Below, piece after piece: positions 1-11,914 of a stretch of 64,000 nucleotides of DNA. The stretch's first letter is position 1, and every line of letters begins with the position of its first letter. The notes under the pieces were generated by a model. That model had not been told where the DNA came from. It ran no database searches and saw only the letters and a program-made list of their open reading frames with translations. Source of the stretch: Stomorhina lunata (Eukaryota > Arthropoda > Insecta > Diptera > Rhiniidae); contig OW121742.1 in assembly GCA_933228675.1 (NCBI GenBank), positions 14,710,489 through 14,774,488 of the forward strand, read 5' to 3'. The position numbers were made by a program, and so were the translations under genes.

Positions 1-1378
1 AATCAGAAGTGTTTAGTTTCAACTAAAAAATCAAAGCTTATCTAATTTAGGCAATAAATTGGTGATGCCTAGAAATAGTAAAATATGCCGCAAAGAAATA
101 AAATGTTGAGATTTTGAGGTGTGGTAAATTCTACTGAAACTTACCAAACTTCAAAAATTCCTATGGAATATTTTTCGATATACAGAAACTCACCACACTT
201 CAGAATTCACTTAGACAACTTATTAAATGTAGTGTTTAATAAGAGAAACTTATAATACGTCTTTAAGATTTATTATTTTAAGTTTTTAAGGTGTGGTGAA
301 TTATTGCAGAAACTAACCTCTGTTTAAAAATGACTTTATAAATCAAAAGTGTTTAGTTTCAACTAAAAATCATGGCTTATATCTTATTTAGGCAATAATT
401 TGGCGAAGTTTAGAAATAGAAAAATATGCCTCAAATAATCAAAATGTTGAGATTTTAAGGTGTGGTGAATTCTATGGAAACTTACTAAACTTCAAAATGT
501 CATATCCATCTTTTATCGACATAATAAATGTATAAATATTTTAAAATAGTATTTAAAAAAGTCCTTAAATTCAGTATTTTATAATTTTCAGATTTGTGGT
601 GAGTTACTACATAAACCCACCATGCTTTAAAAAACATTTAAATATGCTGTAAAATATCAGATTTAATAAGAGAAACGTACAATATGTCCTGAAGAATTGA
701 AATCTTAAGTTTTTGAGCTGTGGTGAATTATTGCAGAAACTTACCACTCTTTAAAAATGGCTTCAGGAAATTAGAAAAGTTTACTTTTAGACTGGAAATC
801 AAAATTAATGTAATGTAGATAATAAGTTATAAGTTTTAAAGGTGTGGTGAATAACAATAAAAACTCACCACACATTAAAAATTTAGAAATAGTAATTTCG
901 ATAATAAAAAGAACAAATAAGTACAAAAGAAATACAATTTTGAGATTTAAGGGTGTGGTGGATTCCCTGGAATTACTTCAAAACTCACCAAACCTAAGAA
1001 AAAGCTTCTTATGAACCAAAAAGTCAAATTAATCATTCTTATACTTTTCATTGTTATTTTATGTAAAACTGTTTGTAATTATTTTTCATTAAATTTTGAA
1101 AATGTTGATGAATTTGAAGTATCCAGAGTGTGATAAATAGATATACAACTTCACCACACCTAAGATTTGTTTTTAAAATGTTGCAATTATTATTTATATT
1201 TTTTTTAATTTCGGAATTTAGCAAATGCTTATTAAAATGATAAAATTTAATGGTGTGGTGAGTTTCTATTAAAACTCACAACACACAAGAAATGGTTTAA
1301 TAATGTTGAAATTTTTAATATAACTTCTTAAACTTTAAACGGTTTTAAAGAAAGACAAAAAAATTTTAATTTTTACTG

Positions 1379-1492
1379 GCTAATTCATAAACGAATAATA
1401 AAAATATGTAAGTCTTGTTGTTGGAAATTTGTATTTAAAATTTGATTTATAAGTTTGTCATTACATTATTTTTCGTTTATGAATTAGGGTGC
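1379..1492. mobile_element. Short MITE with CATAAACGAA termini, copy 1
   Basis: The segment opens with CTAATTCATAAACGAA and closes with TTCGTTTATGAATTAG, a nearly perfect terminal inverted repeat of about 16 bp around roughly 80 bp of AT-rich sequence. Related termini occur at 22989-23090 and 23510-23630. No coding capacity. The superfamily is not identifiable from this alone. Confidence 0.6.
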
Positions 1493-2651
1493 TAATATTT
1501 AATTTATAGAAGCTGATTTTCGAATGGTTTTAAAGCAAATTTTACAAAACTCTTAAGTTTTAGTGAATTTATCTCAAAACTCACCACTATTTAGTATATT
1601 ACTAGCAAAAATTATATAATTTTTGTAAGGATTGAAGTTTTTTAAAAATCATCTCATTTTTTATTATCTCCATGCATTTCTTACTAAAAATTTAATGAAA
1701 CACTAAACTTTTAAGCTGTGGTGAATTTTTAGACAAACTGACCATTTTCCAAAAATGTGTTTAAATAACTTTAAAATTTTAATTATTAACTATTTTAGGA
1801 TTCTAAATGTATAATTGTTTAAACTAAACTTATTTTAGACTGTGGTGAGTTTCTTTAATAGCTTGAATTTTTGATTTACCAAAAGACGGTTGTTGGTGGT
1901 TGCTTCAATATATCAGTTTTATTATTTCAATGAATTTGTTTGCTAAAAACTTATTGAAATACTAAACTTTTAAGGTGTGGTGAGTTTATAGAAAAACTCA
2001 CCAACCTCTAAAAACTTAATAAAAGAACTTAAAAATTTTAAATATTAAGAATTTCATGCTCATTATAAAATAATTGTTTAAAATTAAGCTATTTTGAACT
2101 GTGGTGAATTTCTTTAAGATCTCAAATTAAGATCTTTACGATCTCAAATTATTGATTGATATAATATTTACTGACTTAACTGTTAAGGTATGGTGAATTT
2201 CTAGATAGACCCATTATTTTCCAAAAATATGTTTGTTTAAATGTGTTGTTTAAAATAAACACATTTTGAACTGTGGTGAATTTCTTTATTAACTTGAATA
2301 TTTAATTTAACATAATATGGCAATTGGTGGATGCTTCAATTTGTCTTTTTTTTATTATTTCTAAACATTTCTTGGTTAAATTTTTTTGAAATACTAAACA
2401 TTTAAGGTGTGGTGAATTAAAAAAAACTCGCCACCCTCTAAAAACTTGAAAAAAGAACTTAAAAACTTTAAATATTAAGAATTTCATGCTCATTATAAAA
2501 TAATTGCTTAAGATTAAGCTATTTTGAACTGTGGTGAGTTTCTTTAAAATCTCACATTATTATCTCAAATTATTAATTAAAAAAAAATTATAATATATTT
2601 ACTAAAATACTAAACTTTTAATAATTTTTCTTTTAATTTTTCAAAACGTGT

Positions 2652-3245
2652 TTAACCCTCTGCAACTGACGTGAAATTTTTTCACTATTCGACTGACGTG
2701 GTAGAACAGTGGACACCATTTTAAATATTTATACATTCCAAGTTCTATTTTATAGGAATTGTAATATTATCTATAATTAAAGGTAAGATACTTAGGTCAC
2801 TACTAATTATTATAATTTTCAAAATCAATGATTCAATTCATGTTATACAGCAATTATTTATATCGTTCAATACTGACCTAAAAATATACATGTTAAAAAA
2901 AAATTAATAAAAAAAAAACTCGTTTAATTTTTTGACAAATTTTTTTTTTTTTTTGTTTTTTATTAACATTTAAACAAAACATAACAATATAAAAGAAAAT
3001 AAATTCAGTGGTTAAATTAAAAGCTATTCCAAGTTGAACGCTGACGTGGTTGACTAATAGACACTTTTTTAAATAAACAAGCACGTGCTTGTACCATAAC
3101 CTCTTTTGTAACACTAGCAAGTGTATAATTATGTAATAAAAAGGTACTGAGAACACCAGAGCCGATGCTTGTAAAATAACGGCGTTAAAACTTTTTTTTT
3201 ATTTTTGGGTGTCTGGTAGACTACACGTCAGCTGCAGAGGGTTAA
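2652..3245. mobile_element. piggyBac-like MITE flanked by TTAA
   Basis: The left end reads TTAA then CCCTCTGCAACTGACGTG. The right end is the complement, CACGTCAGCTGCAGAGGG then TTAA, so the 18-bp termini match at 17 positions and TTAA lies directly outside both. The body of 586 bp has no transposase. TTAA target duplication and CCC-starting termini are hallmarks of the piggyBac superfamily. The element sits inside the GGTGTGGTGA repeat block and so inserted after that block existed. Confidence 0.85.
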
Positions 3246-3619
3246 AAATCTTAACTTACAATTATTGACGATTTGATGTTTCATAATACAAATGTAATTG
3301 TTTAAAAAAAATCCCATTCTGGACCGTGGTGAATTTCTTTAATAACTTATTAATAATAATTATAATTAATAACTTATTAATTTAACAAAAGATGACTTTT
3401 TTTTATTATTTCTAATCATTTCTTGCTAAAAATTTATTGAAATACTAAACTTTTAAGGTGTGGTGAATTTGTAAAGAAACTCGCCACCCTTTAAAAACTT
3501 GTTTAAATAATTAAAAATTTGTATTTAATAACAATTTTAAGGTCCTTATTAAATAATTGTTTAAAACAAAGCCATTTTAAACTGTGGTGAATTTCTTTAA
3601 GAATTCAATTATTGATTTC

Positions 3620-4860
3620 AACTAAAATTTTAATATTTAATTCAAAAACTAATAACAAAACCTTGTAAAAAAGTATTTATTGCATATAACATATCAAATT
3701 AACGAACAAAATATTATTCAAATCTTTTAACTCATTAAACTTGTTATTATACCAAAATAACATGTAATTTTCATTCTCACATGAAAAACGGAAAATTTTT
3801 TTTGTCTAGAAAAAAAAAAGCAAAACATTTTCATTTAATTTAAGTTTTTCTCAACTAACAATTGACTGACTATAATCTACAAAATATTCTCATACTTTAT
3901 AGAACTATTAGCAAGATCCAGCCTTTTTCTCATGTTTTGCATGTCTTATCGTTTGTAATAATAAGTGTTTTTTTTTCGTTTCTAATTCTTTTTATTTCGC
4001 AAATGTTCACATTCGTGTTTGTGTTGATTTTATGTAAATTGTTTATATTGATTTCAATCAGAAAAACAAGTGAAAGTTTATTTTGAAAACTTTTCATGAA
4101 ATGAAAATTTACATGTACAGAACAGAAATGTGTTCTACATATTCTTTTCAAAATTACGTAGTTTTTGTGTTATTTTGTAGTTTTTTCTTCTTTTTGCTAA
4201 ATTCACATTCGATTACTTAAGCACTCATGTAAAGAATTACCTCAAGGTATCGTCTATAACGTCATCATAATCATTATTGCATTTGGAAGTGCAATAATAA
4301 AATGAGCCACCTTTAAAATGTATTTGTTTCTTGAACATGATAAATTTATGAACTGCAATTATATTTTTTTTTTATTTAAAAAATAATATTTATAATTTTA
4401 AGCCACAGGTGGTACAGATTTTGAAACAGACATGCAAGATATAAATTTTATATATTCCAATATAATAGATTTTCACTGACTTCTCAAAATCACGCTTCTT
4501 AGATGAATTAACGTAAAGAGTAAGGGAGAACTCTTAGACACACACAGAAACACAACACCCTTGAGGTGAATTCAAAATTTTGATTTTCAAAAGAAAGTTT
4601 TTAAATAGTTTTTAAAGATACGATAATTTTTTTAATTAAACGATTTTAAACGTTAAAAAATATACAAAGACTTTTTATACAAAATTACATTATGACCTCA
4701 AGGCTTTTATTAATAATTTAAATTTTTTTGTTTACGATTTTTTTTCCTACGATTTTAATAAAAAAAATAACTTAACCCATAAATTATACCCGTATAACTA
4801 TTTTCTTTAGCCAAATTTGTTTAAAATAATGTAAATACTTTGAGCTTAATTTTCGCTAAT
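3620..4860. other. AT-rich sequence, no gene recognised
   Basis: Low-complexity AT-rich DNA between the left repeat block and the first mini-exon. No coding region, RNA gene or clear repeat was found. A short plus-strand frame at 3862-4086 is hydrophobic only because of poly-T codons and has no other support. Confidence 0.5.
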
Positions 4861-4871
4861 CACTCACTCAC

Positions 4872-4911
4872 CTGCTAGTTCGACATCAGTGAAAGGTTTC
4901 TTTTTAACAGA
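4872..4911 (-). CDS. Putative internal mini-exon 3 of an unidentified minus-strand gene
   Basis: On the minus strand a strong acceptor (polypyrimidine tract ending TTTTTCAG) is followed by 40 nt encoding SVKKKPFTDVELA plus the first base of a further codon, then a GTGAGT donor. It starts in phase 0, which matches the phase-0 donor of the exon at 7229-7267, so the two could join without a break. The peptide is basic then acidic. I do not recognise the family. The gene would continue off the left end of the window. Transcript evidence is lacking, and mini-exon calls from sequence alone are uncertain. Confidence 0.5.
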
Positions 4912-4949
4912 CTGAAAAATAGAAGAAAAAGTAAACATTACTATCAAAA

Positions 4950-5790
4950 CGTCATGTACAACAAGGAAAATAAATAAATTAAAAAAAAAAACTTTGATAA
5001 ATGAAAACTATTGAGGAAAGAAATAATTTTAAACAGACTTAAACTTGTTTCAAATCAATTGAAGCATGTTTAAAATTATAAAATCTTCCATTATTTTGGA
5101 AAAATTCCTTAAATTTCAACAAATTCAAAGTGTGGTGAATTTCTACAAAAACTCACCACACCTTAAAAACCGCATTTTATGTGTTAAAACGATAAATTAT
5201 GACAACAGTTTATTTTTTTTAAGAGAAAATCTTTGAATTTAATAAATTTTAAGATGTGGTGAATTAAAAAAAACTCACCACACCTAAAAACATGACCAAA
5301 ACTGTGAAATATAACTTCTAATTTAATTATTTACAAAAAAATCTTTACGTTTTATAAATTTTTGTTGAATTTTATTAGCTAGAAGAAAAAACTTTAAAAA
5401 ATAAAAATTATTGATGAAAACAATCATTTTAAACAGACTAAAACTTGTTTCAAATCATCGAAAGATGCTTTAAATTAAAAAATCTTTAATTATGTTTGAA
5501 AAATTTCTTAAATTTCAATAAATTTAAGATGTGGTGAATTTGTACAAGAACTCACCACACCATAAAATCTAGACTTTATAAGTTAAAACGGTAAATTATC
5601 ATAACATATTATTTAATTATGACAAAATCTTTATGTTTAAGAAATTTTAAGCTGTGGTGAATTTCGGCAAAAACTCACCACACCTGAAAATACAATCAAA
5701 ACTGTAAAATGTAACTTTTACTTTAATTATTTACAAAAAAATGTTAAAATTTAGCTTTATGTTGAATTTAATAAGCTTTAAAATCTGAAA
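4950..5790. repeat. Approximately 410-bp tandem duplication containing the hairpin motif
   Basis: Sequence around 4985-5210 is repeated imperfectly at 5395-5640, including AAACAGACT(T)AAACTTG, the GTGTGGTGAATTT...AACTCACCACACC hairpin, and the following GTTAAAACG(A/G)TAAATTAT. Further hairpin copies lie near 5255 and 5652. The block is cut on the right by the mariner fragment at 5793. Confidence 0.7.
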
Positions 5791-5792
5791 TA

Positions 5793-6045
5793 CGAGGGCA
5801 GGTCAATAAGTTCGTGTCCTTTTGGTTAAAAAAAGAGAAAAAATTAATCAACATAGTCTTCTTTTAGCTCTATACACTTAGTACAACACATTTTATTGAG
5901 GTCTTCAAAATATGCAAGAAGTAGTCATTTGGGGCCAAAGAAGTAGTCATTTGGAGCTAAATCTGGAGAATATGAATAGGCAACTCGTAGCCCAATTAAT
6001 CAATTGTTGCCATGGAATCTGCACGTGTGTGTACTTTCAGGTGGC
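5793..6045 (-). pseudogene. mariner transposase 3' fragment with one terminal repeat
   Basis: Immediately after a TA, the plus strand reads CGAGGGCAGGTCAATAAG, a typical mariner terminus. Read on the minus strand, the interior encodes YSPDLAPND followed by YFFGP, the signature around the second catalytic aspartate of mariner transposases (YSPDLAPSDY in the family). A stop follows within a small tandem duplication of CCAAATGACTACTTCTT. Everything upstream in the transposase, and the other terminus, is missing. It is a dead, 5'-truncated relic within the hairpin-motif repeat. Confidence 0.8.
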
Positions 6046-6049
6046 AAAT

Positions 6050-6665
6050 ATTTTTTAATGAAAATATAAATCTTTAATTTTCTTGAAAACGAAAGGAGAT
6101 AAAGCATTTTAGCAAAAATCTGTGATCACTTAAAAAGATTTCAAAATTTGTACAAAAACCTAATTTTTGAAAATTTATATATGAAAAAATAAAAATTTGA
6201 TTTTCTTGAAATCTAAAGGAGAAAGAGCGATTTGGACAACAATCTGTGATCACTAAAAAAATTTTAAAATTCGTACTTAAATAAACCTATTTTTTTTTTT
6301 TTTTTGAAAATATTTGTAAGAAAAAATAAAACTTCAATTTTTTTGGAAACCAAAGGAGATAGAGAGCAATTTGAGCAAAATCTGAGACCACTAATAAAAA
6401 TTTCAAAATTTTTACTAAAATCTATTTTTTTGAAATTTTTTATATGAAAAAATAAAACTTCGATTTCCTTATGAACTAGAGCAGATAGAGCAATTTGGGC
6501 GAAAATCTGTGATCACTTAAAAAAAAATTTAAAATTCGTACTAAAACTTAATTTTTTTGACAATTTTTACAAATATGAAAAAATAAAACTTTGATTTTCT
6601 TAGAAACTAAAGGAGATAGAGCTATTTAGGCAAAATTTATTTTGCTTAAAAAATTCAAAAGGACT
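6050..6665. repeat. Tandem repeat of about 125 bp, five copies
   Basis: The core AAAGGAGATAGAGCAATTTG, followed by AAAATCTGTGATCACT(T)AAA and then TATATGAAAAAATAAAACTT, occurs at about 6094, 6214, 6352, 6478 and 6609. Spacing is 120-138 bp, with small deletions between copies. The array abuts the truncated end of the mariner fragment. No coding capacity. Confidence 0.8.
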
Positions 6666-6739
6666 TAGATTATTACTACAAAATATGTTTATGTCAAAAT
6701 TTAACATTTTTAAAAAACTTTATTTCTTATTTTGATATA

Positions 6740-7075
6740 TTATATATTTTCTGGATGTGGTGAATTACATTGGAAACTCACCACACTTGTTAAGTCACAC
6801 TTAAATGCTTAATTTCAAAAACTTTTGTCTATTATATTCTTATTTAAAACAAATAATGTCAAATGGTCAAAATTAAAGGTGTGGTGAATTTCTACATAAA
6901 CTCACCACACCTTAAGAATTACCAGAAAAAGCCGGAAATTGACTAAACTGACACTAAAATGTCATATTTTAAAAACTTATGTTTTTTATGTCCTTATTTT
7001 AAACAAAATTATGTCAAATAGGCAAAATTAAAGGTGTGGTGAATTTCTATTTAAACTCACCACACCTTAAAAATT
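6740..7075. repeat. Best-preserved GGTGTGGTGA hairpins (three copies)
   Basis: Hairpins at about 6753-6791, 6876-6913 and 7031-7068. In the last two the arms are AAGGTGTGGTGAATTT and AAACTCACCACACCTT around a 6-nt loop, giving 15 of 16 pairs (the exception is A opposite C). These are the most symmetrical members of the family that fills 1-3610 and 5120-5690. Confidence 0.8.
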
Positions 7076-7228
7076 ACAGGAAAAATCCGGAAATTTAACA
7101 TTTTCACGATTTTTTATGATTTTTTTTCTCAAGCAATAGTAAATTTCTTGCTTGATTTATATAGAAACGATTTGAAAATAGACTGAAATGACTTAAAAAT
7201 TATGTGTAATAAAAGTTTAAGGACTTAC

Positions 7229-7267
7229 CTTCGGTGTACGTTTCCCCAGCAATGCTGTGCCCAGCAT
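7229..7267 (-). CDS. Putative internal mini-exon 2 of an unidentified minus-strand gene
   Basis: On the minus strand the acceptor TATTTCTTTACAG precedes 39 nt encoding MLGTALLGKRTPK, followed by a consensus GTAAGT donor. Both ends are phase 0, which fits the phase-0 donor of the exon at 42397-42435 and the phase-0 acceptor at 4911. Its GC content is visibly higher than the surrounding intronic DNA, which supports it being coding. The product is unknown, and other exons may lie between the three found. Confidence 0.5.
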
Positions 7268-8130
7268 CTGTAAAGAAATAGTATAAATGAAAAACACAAA
7301 TTAGTCAAAAGATTTCAATAATTTTTAAAGTCAACATAATGAATATTTTTACTATGATTTTCATTCCAGAACAATAAAAACGCTTAAACTATATTATTTT
7401 TATTAAAATGAAAACTTTTGGATAAATAAACGCCGACAGACAAATTATTTTTGCAAAGTTTATTCAATTTTTCATCAACATCCTTCAATATCTATAAAAC
7501 TAAAGCAATTATCTAATTTTATTTAAACAAACAAATTTTTATATGAAATAAAAGTATTTTACTTAATATTTGAATTAAAATTAAACAAAAATATTTTCAT
7601 TAGAAGAAGTTTTTTTTACAAATAATTAAATTTTGCAAATTTGTAAATTTTGTAATACAATGTAAATTTTTTTTATAAACAATTTTCTAGTCGCAAAACA
7701 TCAAAAACCCAAATCTCTCACGAAACAATGAAAATTTTTACAAAATAATTAAGAACATTTTTTTTTTGAGAATTTCTTCCTACATGTTGAAAATAAATTA
7801 TAGACAAATTATAATAAAGACGTATGACGATTATAATGACATTGATTAATTGGGATATTTTTATTTTATTTTATTTTGTATGTTTTTAAAACAAAACAGA
7901 TTTTTGATGATATTCTTAAATTTTATATAAAAAAACAATTTTATCCAATAAATATAAAAATTATTTTAAGAATTTTTATCATACTACTTTGAATATTTAT
8001 TAGCGGGAAAAGGTGAGAGGAATTTTAATATAAATATGTTTTGAAAATAATTTTAGAAATTTTATTTTTTTAGATAAAAATAAATTTTAGAAAGATTAAA
8101 GTCCAAGGATTTATGCGATTAAAAACTACC
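7268..8130. other. AT-rich intronic sequence, nothing recognised
   Basis: Long A and T runs with no gene, clear repeat or RNA. If the mini-exon gene is real, this is the 3' end of its roughly 35-kb first intron (7268-42396). Confidence 0.5.
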
Positions 8131-8134
8131 AGAC

Positions 8135-9515
8135 TTTTGGCCAAATTTTTCTATAGAAACATTTTTAACATGAAACAAAATTTTTAACATGACAAATTTT
8201 TGAAATGAAAATTTTCTTATAGAAAAATTTTTGACATGAACATTTTTCTATAGAAACATTTTTGACATGAAAATTTTTCTATAGAAAAATTTTTGACATG
8301 AAAATTTTTCTATAGAAAAATTTTTGACATGAAAATTTTTCTATAGAAAAATTTTTGACATGAAAATTTTTCTATAGAAAAATTTTTGACATGAAAATTT
8401 TTCACATGAAAATTTTTCTATAGAAAAATTTTTGACATGAAAATTTTTGTATAGAAAAATTTTTGACATGAACATTTTTCTATAGAAACATTTTTGACAT
8501 GAAATTTTTTCTATAGAAAAATTTTTGACATGAAAATTTTTCTACAGAAAAATTTTTGACATGAAAATTTTTCTACAGAAAAATTTTTGTATAGAAAAAT
8601 TTTTGACATGAAAATTTTTCTATAGAAAAAATTTTTGTCAAGAAAATTTTTCTATAGAAAAAATTTTTGTCAAGAAAACTTTTCTATAGAAAAAATTTTT
8701 GTCAAGAAAACTTTTCTATAGAAAAAATTTTTGTCAAGAAAATTTTTCTATAGAAAAAATTTTTGTCAAGAAAATTTTTCTATAGAAAAAATTTTTGTCA
8801 AGAAAATTTTTCTATAGAAAAAATTTTTGTTAAGAAAATTTTTCTATAGAAAAAATTTTTGTCAAGAAAACTTTTCTGTAGAAAAATTTTTTGTCAAGAA
8901 AACTTTTCTATAGAAAAAATTTTTGTCAAGAAAATTTTTCTATAGAAAAAATTTTTGTCAAGAAAATTTTTCTATAGAAAAAATTTTTGTCAAGAAAATT
9001 TTTCTATAGAAAAAATTTTTGTCAAGAAAATTTTTCTATAGAAAAATTTTTGTCAAGAAAATTTTTCTATAGAAAAAATTTTTGTCAAGAAAATTTTTCT
9101 ATAGAAAAAATTTTTGTCAAGAAAATTTTTCTATAGAAAAAATTTTTGTCAAGAAAATTTTTCTATAGAAAAAATTTTTGTTAAGAAAATTTTTCTATAG
9201 AAAAAATTTTTGTCAAGAAAATTTTTTCATGTCAAAAATTTTTCTATAGAAAAATTTTTTTTCTACATGAAAATTTTTGCATAGAAAAATTTTTGACATG
9301 AACATTTTTCTGTAGAAAAATTTTTGACATGAACATTTTTCTATAGAAAAATTTTTGACATGAAAATTTTTCCATAGAAAAATTTTTGACATAAAAATTT
9401 TTCTAAAGAAAAATTTTTGACATGAAAATTTTTCCATAGAAAAATTTTTGACATGAAAATTTTTCTATAGAAAAATTTTTGAAAAATTTGTTTGAAAATT
9501 TTTCTATAGACATGT
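8135..9515. repeat. Satellite array R1 (31/32-bp; GACATG and GTCAAG subfamilies)
   Basis: About 44 copies of a unit built as CTATAG, A5T5, a variable hexamer, A4T5. From about 8140 to 8630 the hexamer is GACATG and the period is 31 bp. From about 8630 to 9230 it is GTCAAG with A6T5, period 32 bp. From about 9230 to 9515 it returns to GACATG. A single unit near 9226-9250 is inverted (CATGTC). Long Lys/Phe/Ser-rich reading frames across the array are by-products of the repeat and not genes. Confidence 0.95.
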
Positions 9516-10465
9516 AAATTTTTTGACAGCGATTGGTGTTTAAATACCAAAATTTACAAACAATCACAGATTATAGAATTCCTACCACCTCATAAATAGA
9601 TGGTAAGGAACCCCTCCCATTTGCGGATGGTAGGCGAAAAAATAACAAAACACACTTCTATACATTGATTTGCCTATGGTCTTTTCGAAAAGTCCCATAT
9701 TCAAAAATTTTACGAATATTCTAAAATTTTATGAATTTTATTAACTTTTTTCCTTTTCCTGTAAAGTGACAAAAAATCGAGTTAGGCCTTTTTTATATTA
9801 AGCCATCGATATGCAACATTATTAGGAAATAACTACAGAGATTTTGATATGATTAAATTATTTCTTCTATTTCAATTTACAATAAATAGAAAAAACTAAT
9901 AAATTTAGTTATAAATGCTTTTAGCTAACAAAATTTATGAAAAATTAATTTATAAATTTTATTCAAAATTTTTTCTGTATATTTTTTTGATAACAAATTC
10001 ATCTGCATATTTAACTAGTTTTTTTTATTTTATTTAACAAATTCAGAAATTTTATTTTATCTCTGTAATAGACCACAATTGAAAGGGGAGCAATGAATTT
10101 ATGTGTTTGACATTTAACAAAAATATAAAAAAAAACTAAAAAAAAAATATAAATAAAAATTGTGTAAATATACAGACACATGCAAAGACATGCAGACAAA
10201 TAAATAACAGGATTCGCTTTTAATAAAAATCTATTATTGAATTATTATTCTAATACAATTTTGCTGAATTTTGCTGAATAATTTGTCAGCGCCGAACGTT
10301 AAAGTGGGACATAAAAAATATATAAATTTAAAAATCTTAAAAAAATTTATGACTACATACATTTAATTGGTAATTTGATTTTCTATTGCAAATGTTTTAT
10401 ATTTTAATTAGATTATTTATATTTTCGTTAAAGCAAAATTTTAAAAAATTAAATATTTAAGGAAA
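9516..10465. other. Interspersed unique AT-rich sequence with half of a palindromic MITE
   Basis: Mostly unrecognised. At about 9736-9800 the sequence GTGACAAAAAATCGAGTTAG followed by GCCTTTTTTATAT matches one arm of the palindromic MITE at 63175-63380, so a single-ended relic of that family is present. No gene was seen. Confidence 0.5.
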
Positions 10466-11093
10466 AGTATAACAAGTAAAAGTATATTCGGCTATGCCGA
10501 ATTTTATATACCCACCATCAACATGTAAAATAAGTTAATATTTTTTCCTACACGAAATAAAAAAAAGAATTTGGTTTTAATTTTCAAAATAAAAGGATAA
10601 AAAGGATTGTTGCAAAATTTAATATACTGGCTGGTATTTATATAAGGTTTATTTGTGCAAAACTAAGTGGCCATAGCTGACATAGTTTATAATTTAATAG
10701 CTTTTAACTGGCGTTTCTGGCATTTAAGTGGTCACCGGGAGCGGTTTTTATATGAAAGCTACGGTCAAAAAAGGACCGATTCGTATAAAATTTGACATAC
10801 TGACTGAAAGTTGCATAAAACATCTCAGTTCTAAATTTAGTAGTCATAGATTTTACAATTTTATTCAATTTATCATCATAAATGTGATTCCCGGGGCAGG
10901 GTTATATGGGAGCTCTAACTAAATGGGAACCCATTTTCCATTTTCAGCACACAATTTCTGTATCATATCGAAAATACTTTTGCTAAATTTTGTCTCTCTA
11001 GCTCATGTAGTTAAGGAACTATCGCACTTTTCTCTGACGGAAAGACGGACATAAACCCCCTTTTCTTTTTGTATTTTTGTGTTTTCGTAAGTT

Positions 11094-11914
11094 TTTATAC
11101 CCTTTACCACCATAGGTGGAAGGGTATATTGGGTTTGTGCTGATGTTTGTAACGCATAGAAATATTGGTCTGAGACCTACCTTTTAGTATACCAATCGAC
11201 TTAGAATCACTCCCTGAGTTGTTTTAACGATGTCCGTCCGGCTGGCTGGCTGGCTGGCTGGCCGGTTATCCATGTAAGCTTGTTATCACTCTACAGGTCG
11301 TAACTTTAAAGATAATTTGATGAAATTTGGCACAGGTTCATATTTTGGCCCAAGGACGATGCCTATACTTTTTGGGCGAAATCGGACTACTATTTCGGGT
11401 ACCTCCCATAGGGATGCCTTCCTGGAATAGAGTTTTTGGTCCTTTACAGCCACAAATTTAGTTGTATTTTAATAATATTCTGCACGAATATTGCTTATTA
11501 TAACCTTAATCAGTGTTCTCAATTTTGTAGATATCGGCCCATATTTGACCATACCTCCCATACAAGACACATTCTCAAAAGACGTTTATATACACATTAA
11601 AGCACAAAAACGTCAATAACTCTAAAGATAAATGCATTTGATTACTTAAACTTTGCACAGATTAATATTTTGTAAATATTAACCAATAATCCAAATTTGG
11701 TAACAATCGGTCCACAATTGACCCTAGCTCCCATATCAGGCCCTTAGCCGGAAATGATATAAATCTCGAAATTTTGAAAAAAATAGCATATAGTTTATGT
11801 ATGTGTGTCTCTAAGACTTAAGGAAAACTTGTTTAACTGTTGTTGCATATATGACCTTAGTTGTGAAGGGTATTATATAGTCGGGCTTGACCGACTATAG
11901 CTTTTCTTACTTGT
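11094..11914 (+). mobile_element. DINE-1-like element B nested in A1
   Basis: Begins TATACCCTTTACCACC, then the complementary GGTGGAAGGGTATATTGG, then TTTGTAACGCATAGAAATAT, GTATACCAATCGACTTAG and ATGTCCGTCCGGCTGG, the order seen in fly DINE-1/INE-1 elements. It ends GAAGGGTAT, then a perfect 9-bp hairpin (TATAGTCGG/CCGACTATA), then GCTTTTCTTACTTGTTT. It splits element A1 between GTAAGTTTTTAT and ATATGGGAGCT. The uninterrupted site is visible at about 12105-12125, and TTTAT is present on both sides. Confidence 0.75.

Larger units (their letters stand above)
1..3610. repeat. Dispersed GGTGTGGTGA hairpin-motif repeat, left block
   Basis: The motif GGTGTGGTGA(A/G)TTT, often followed within 30 bases by its complement AAACTCACCACACC, recurs more than 15 times at irregular 120-200 bp spacing (for example near 293, 463, 841, 953, 1253, 1974, 2407, 3459). 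Variants with AACTGTGGTGA or a lost second arm are common. The sequence between motifs is AT-rich and only loosely repeated. No coding sequence was seen. Short reading frames here lack splice or codon support. The block lies in the putative intron or flank downstream (minus strand) of the mini-exon at 4872-4911. Confidence 0.75.

Noticed and set aside
9213..9550. Minus-strand frames with repeated Met-Ser-Lys-Ile-Phe-Leu
   Set aside because: Translation of satellite R1; the periodic peptide follows the 31-bp unit.
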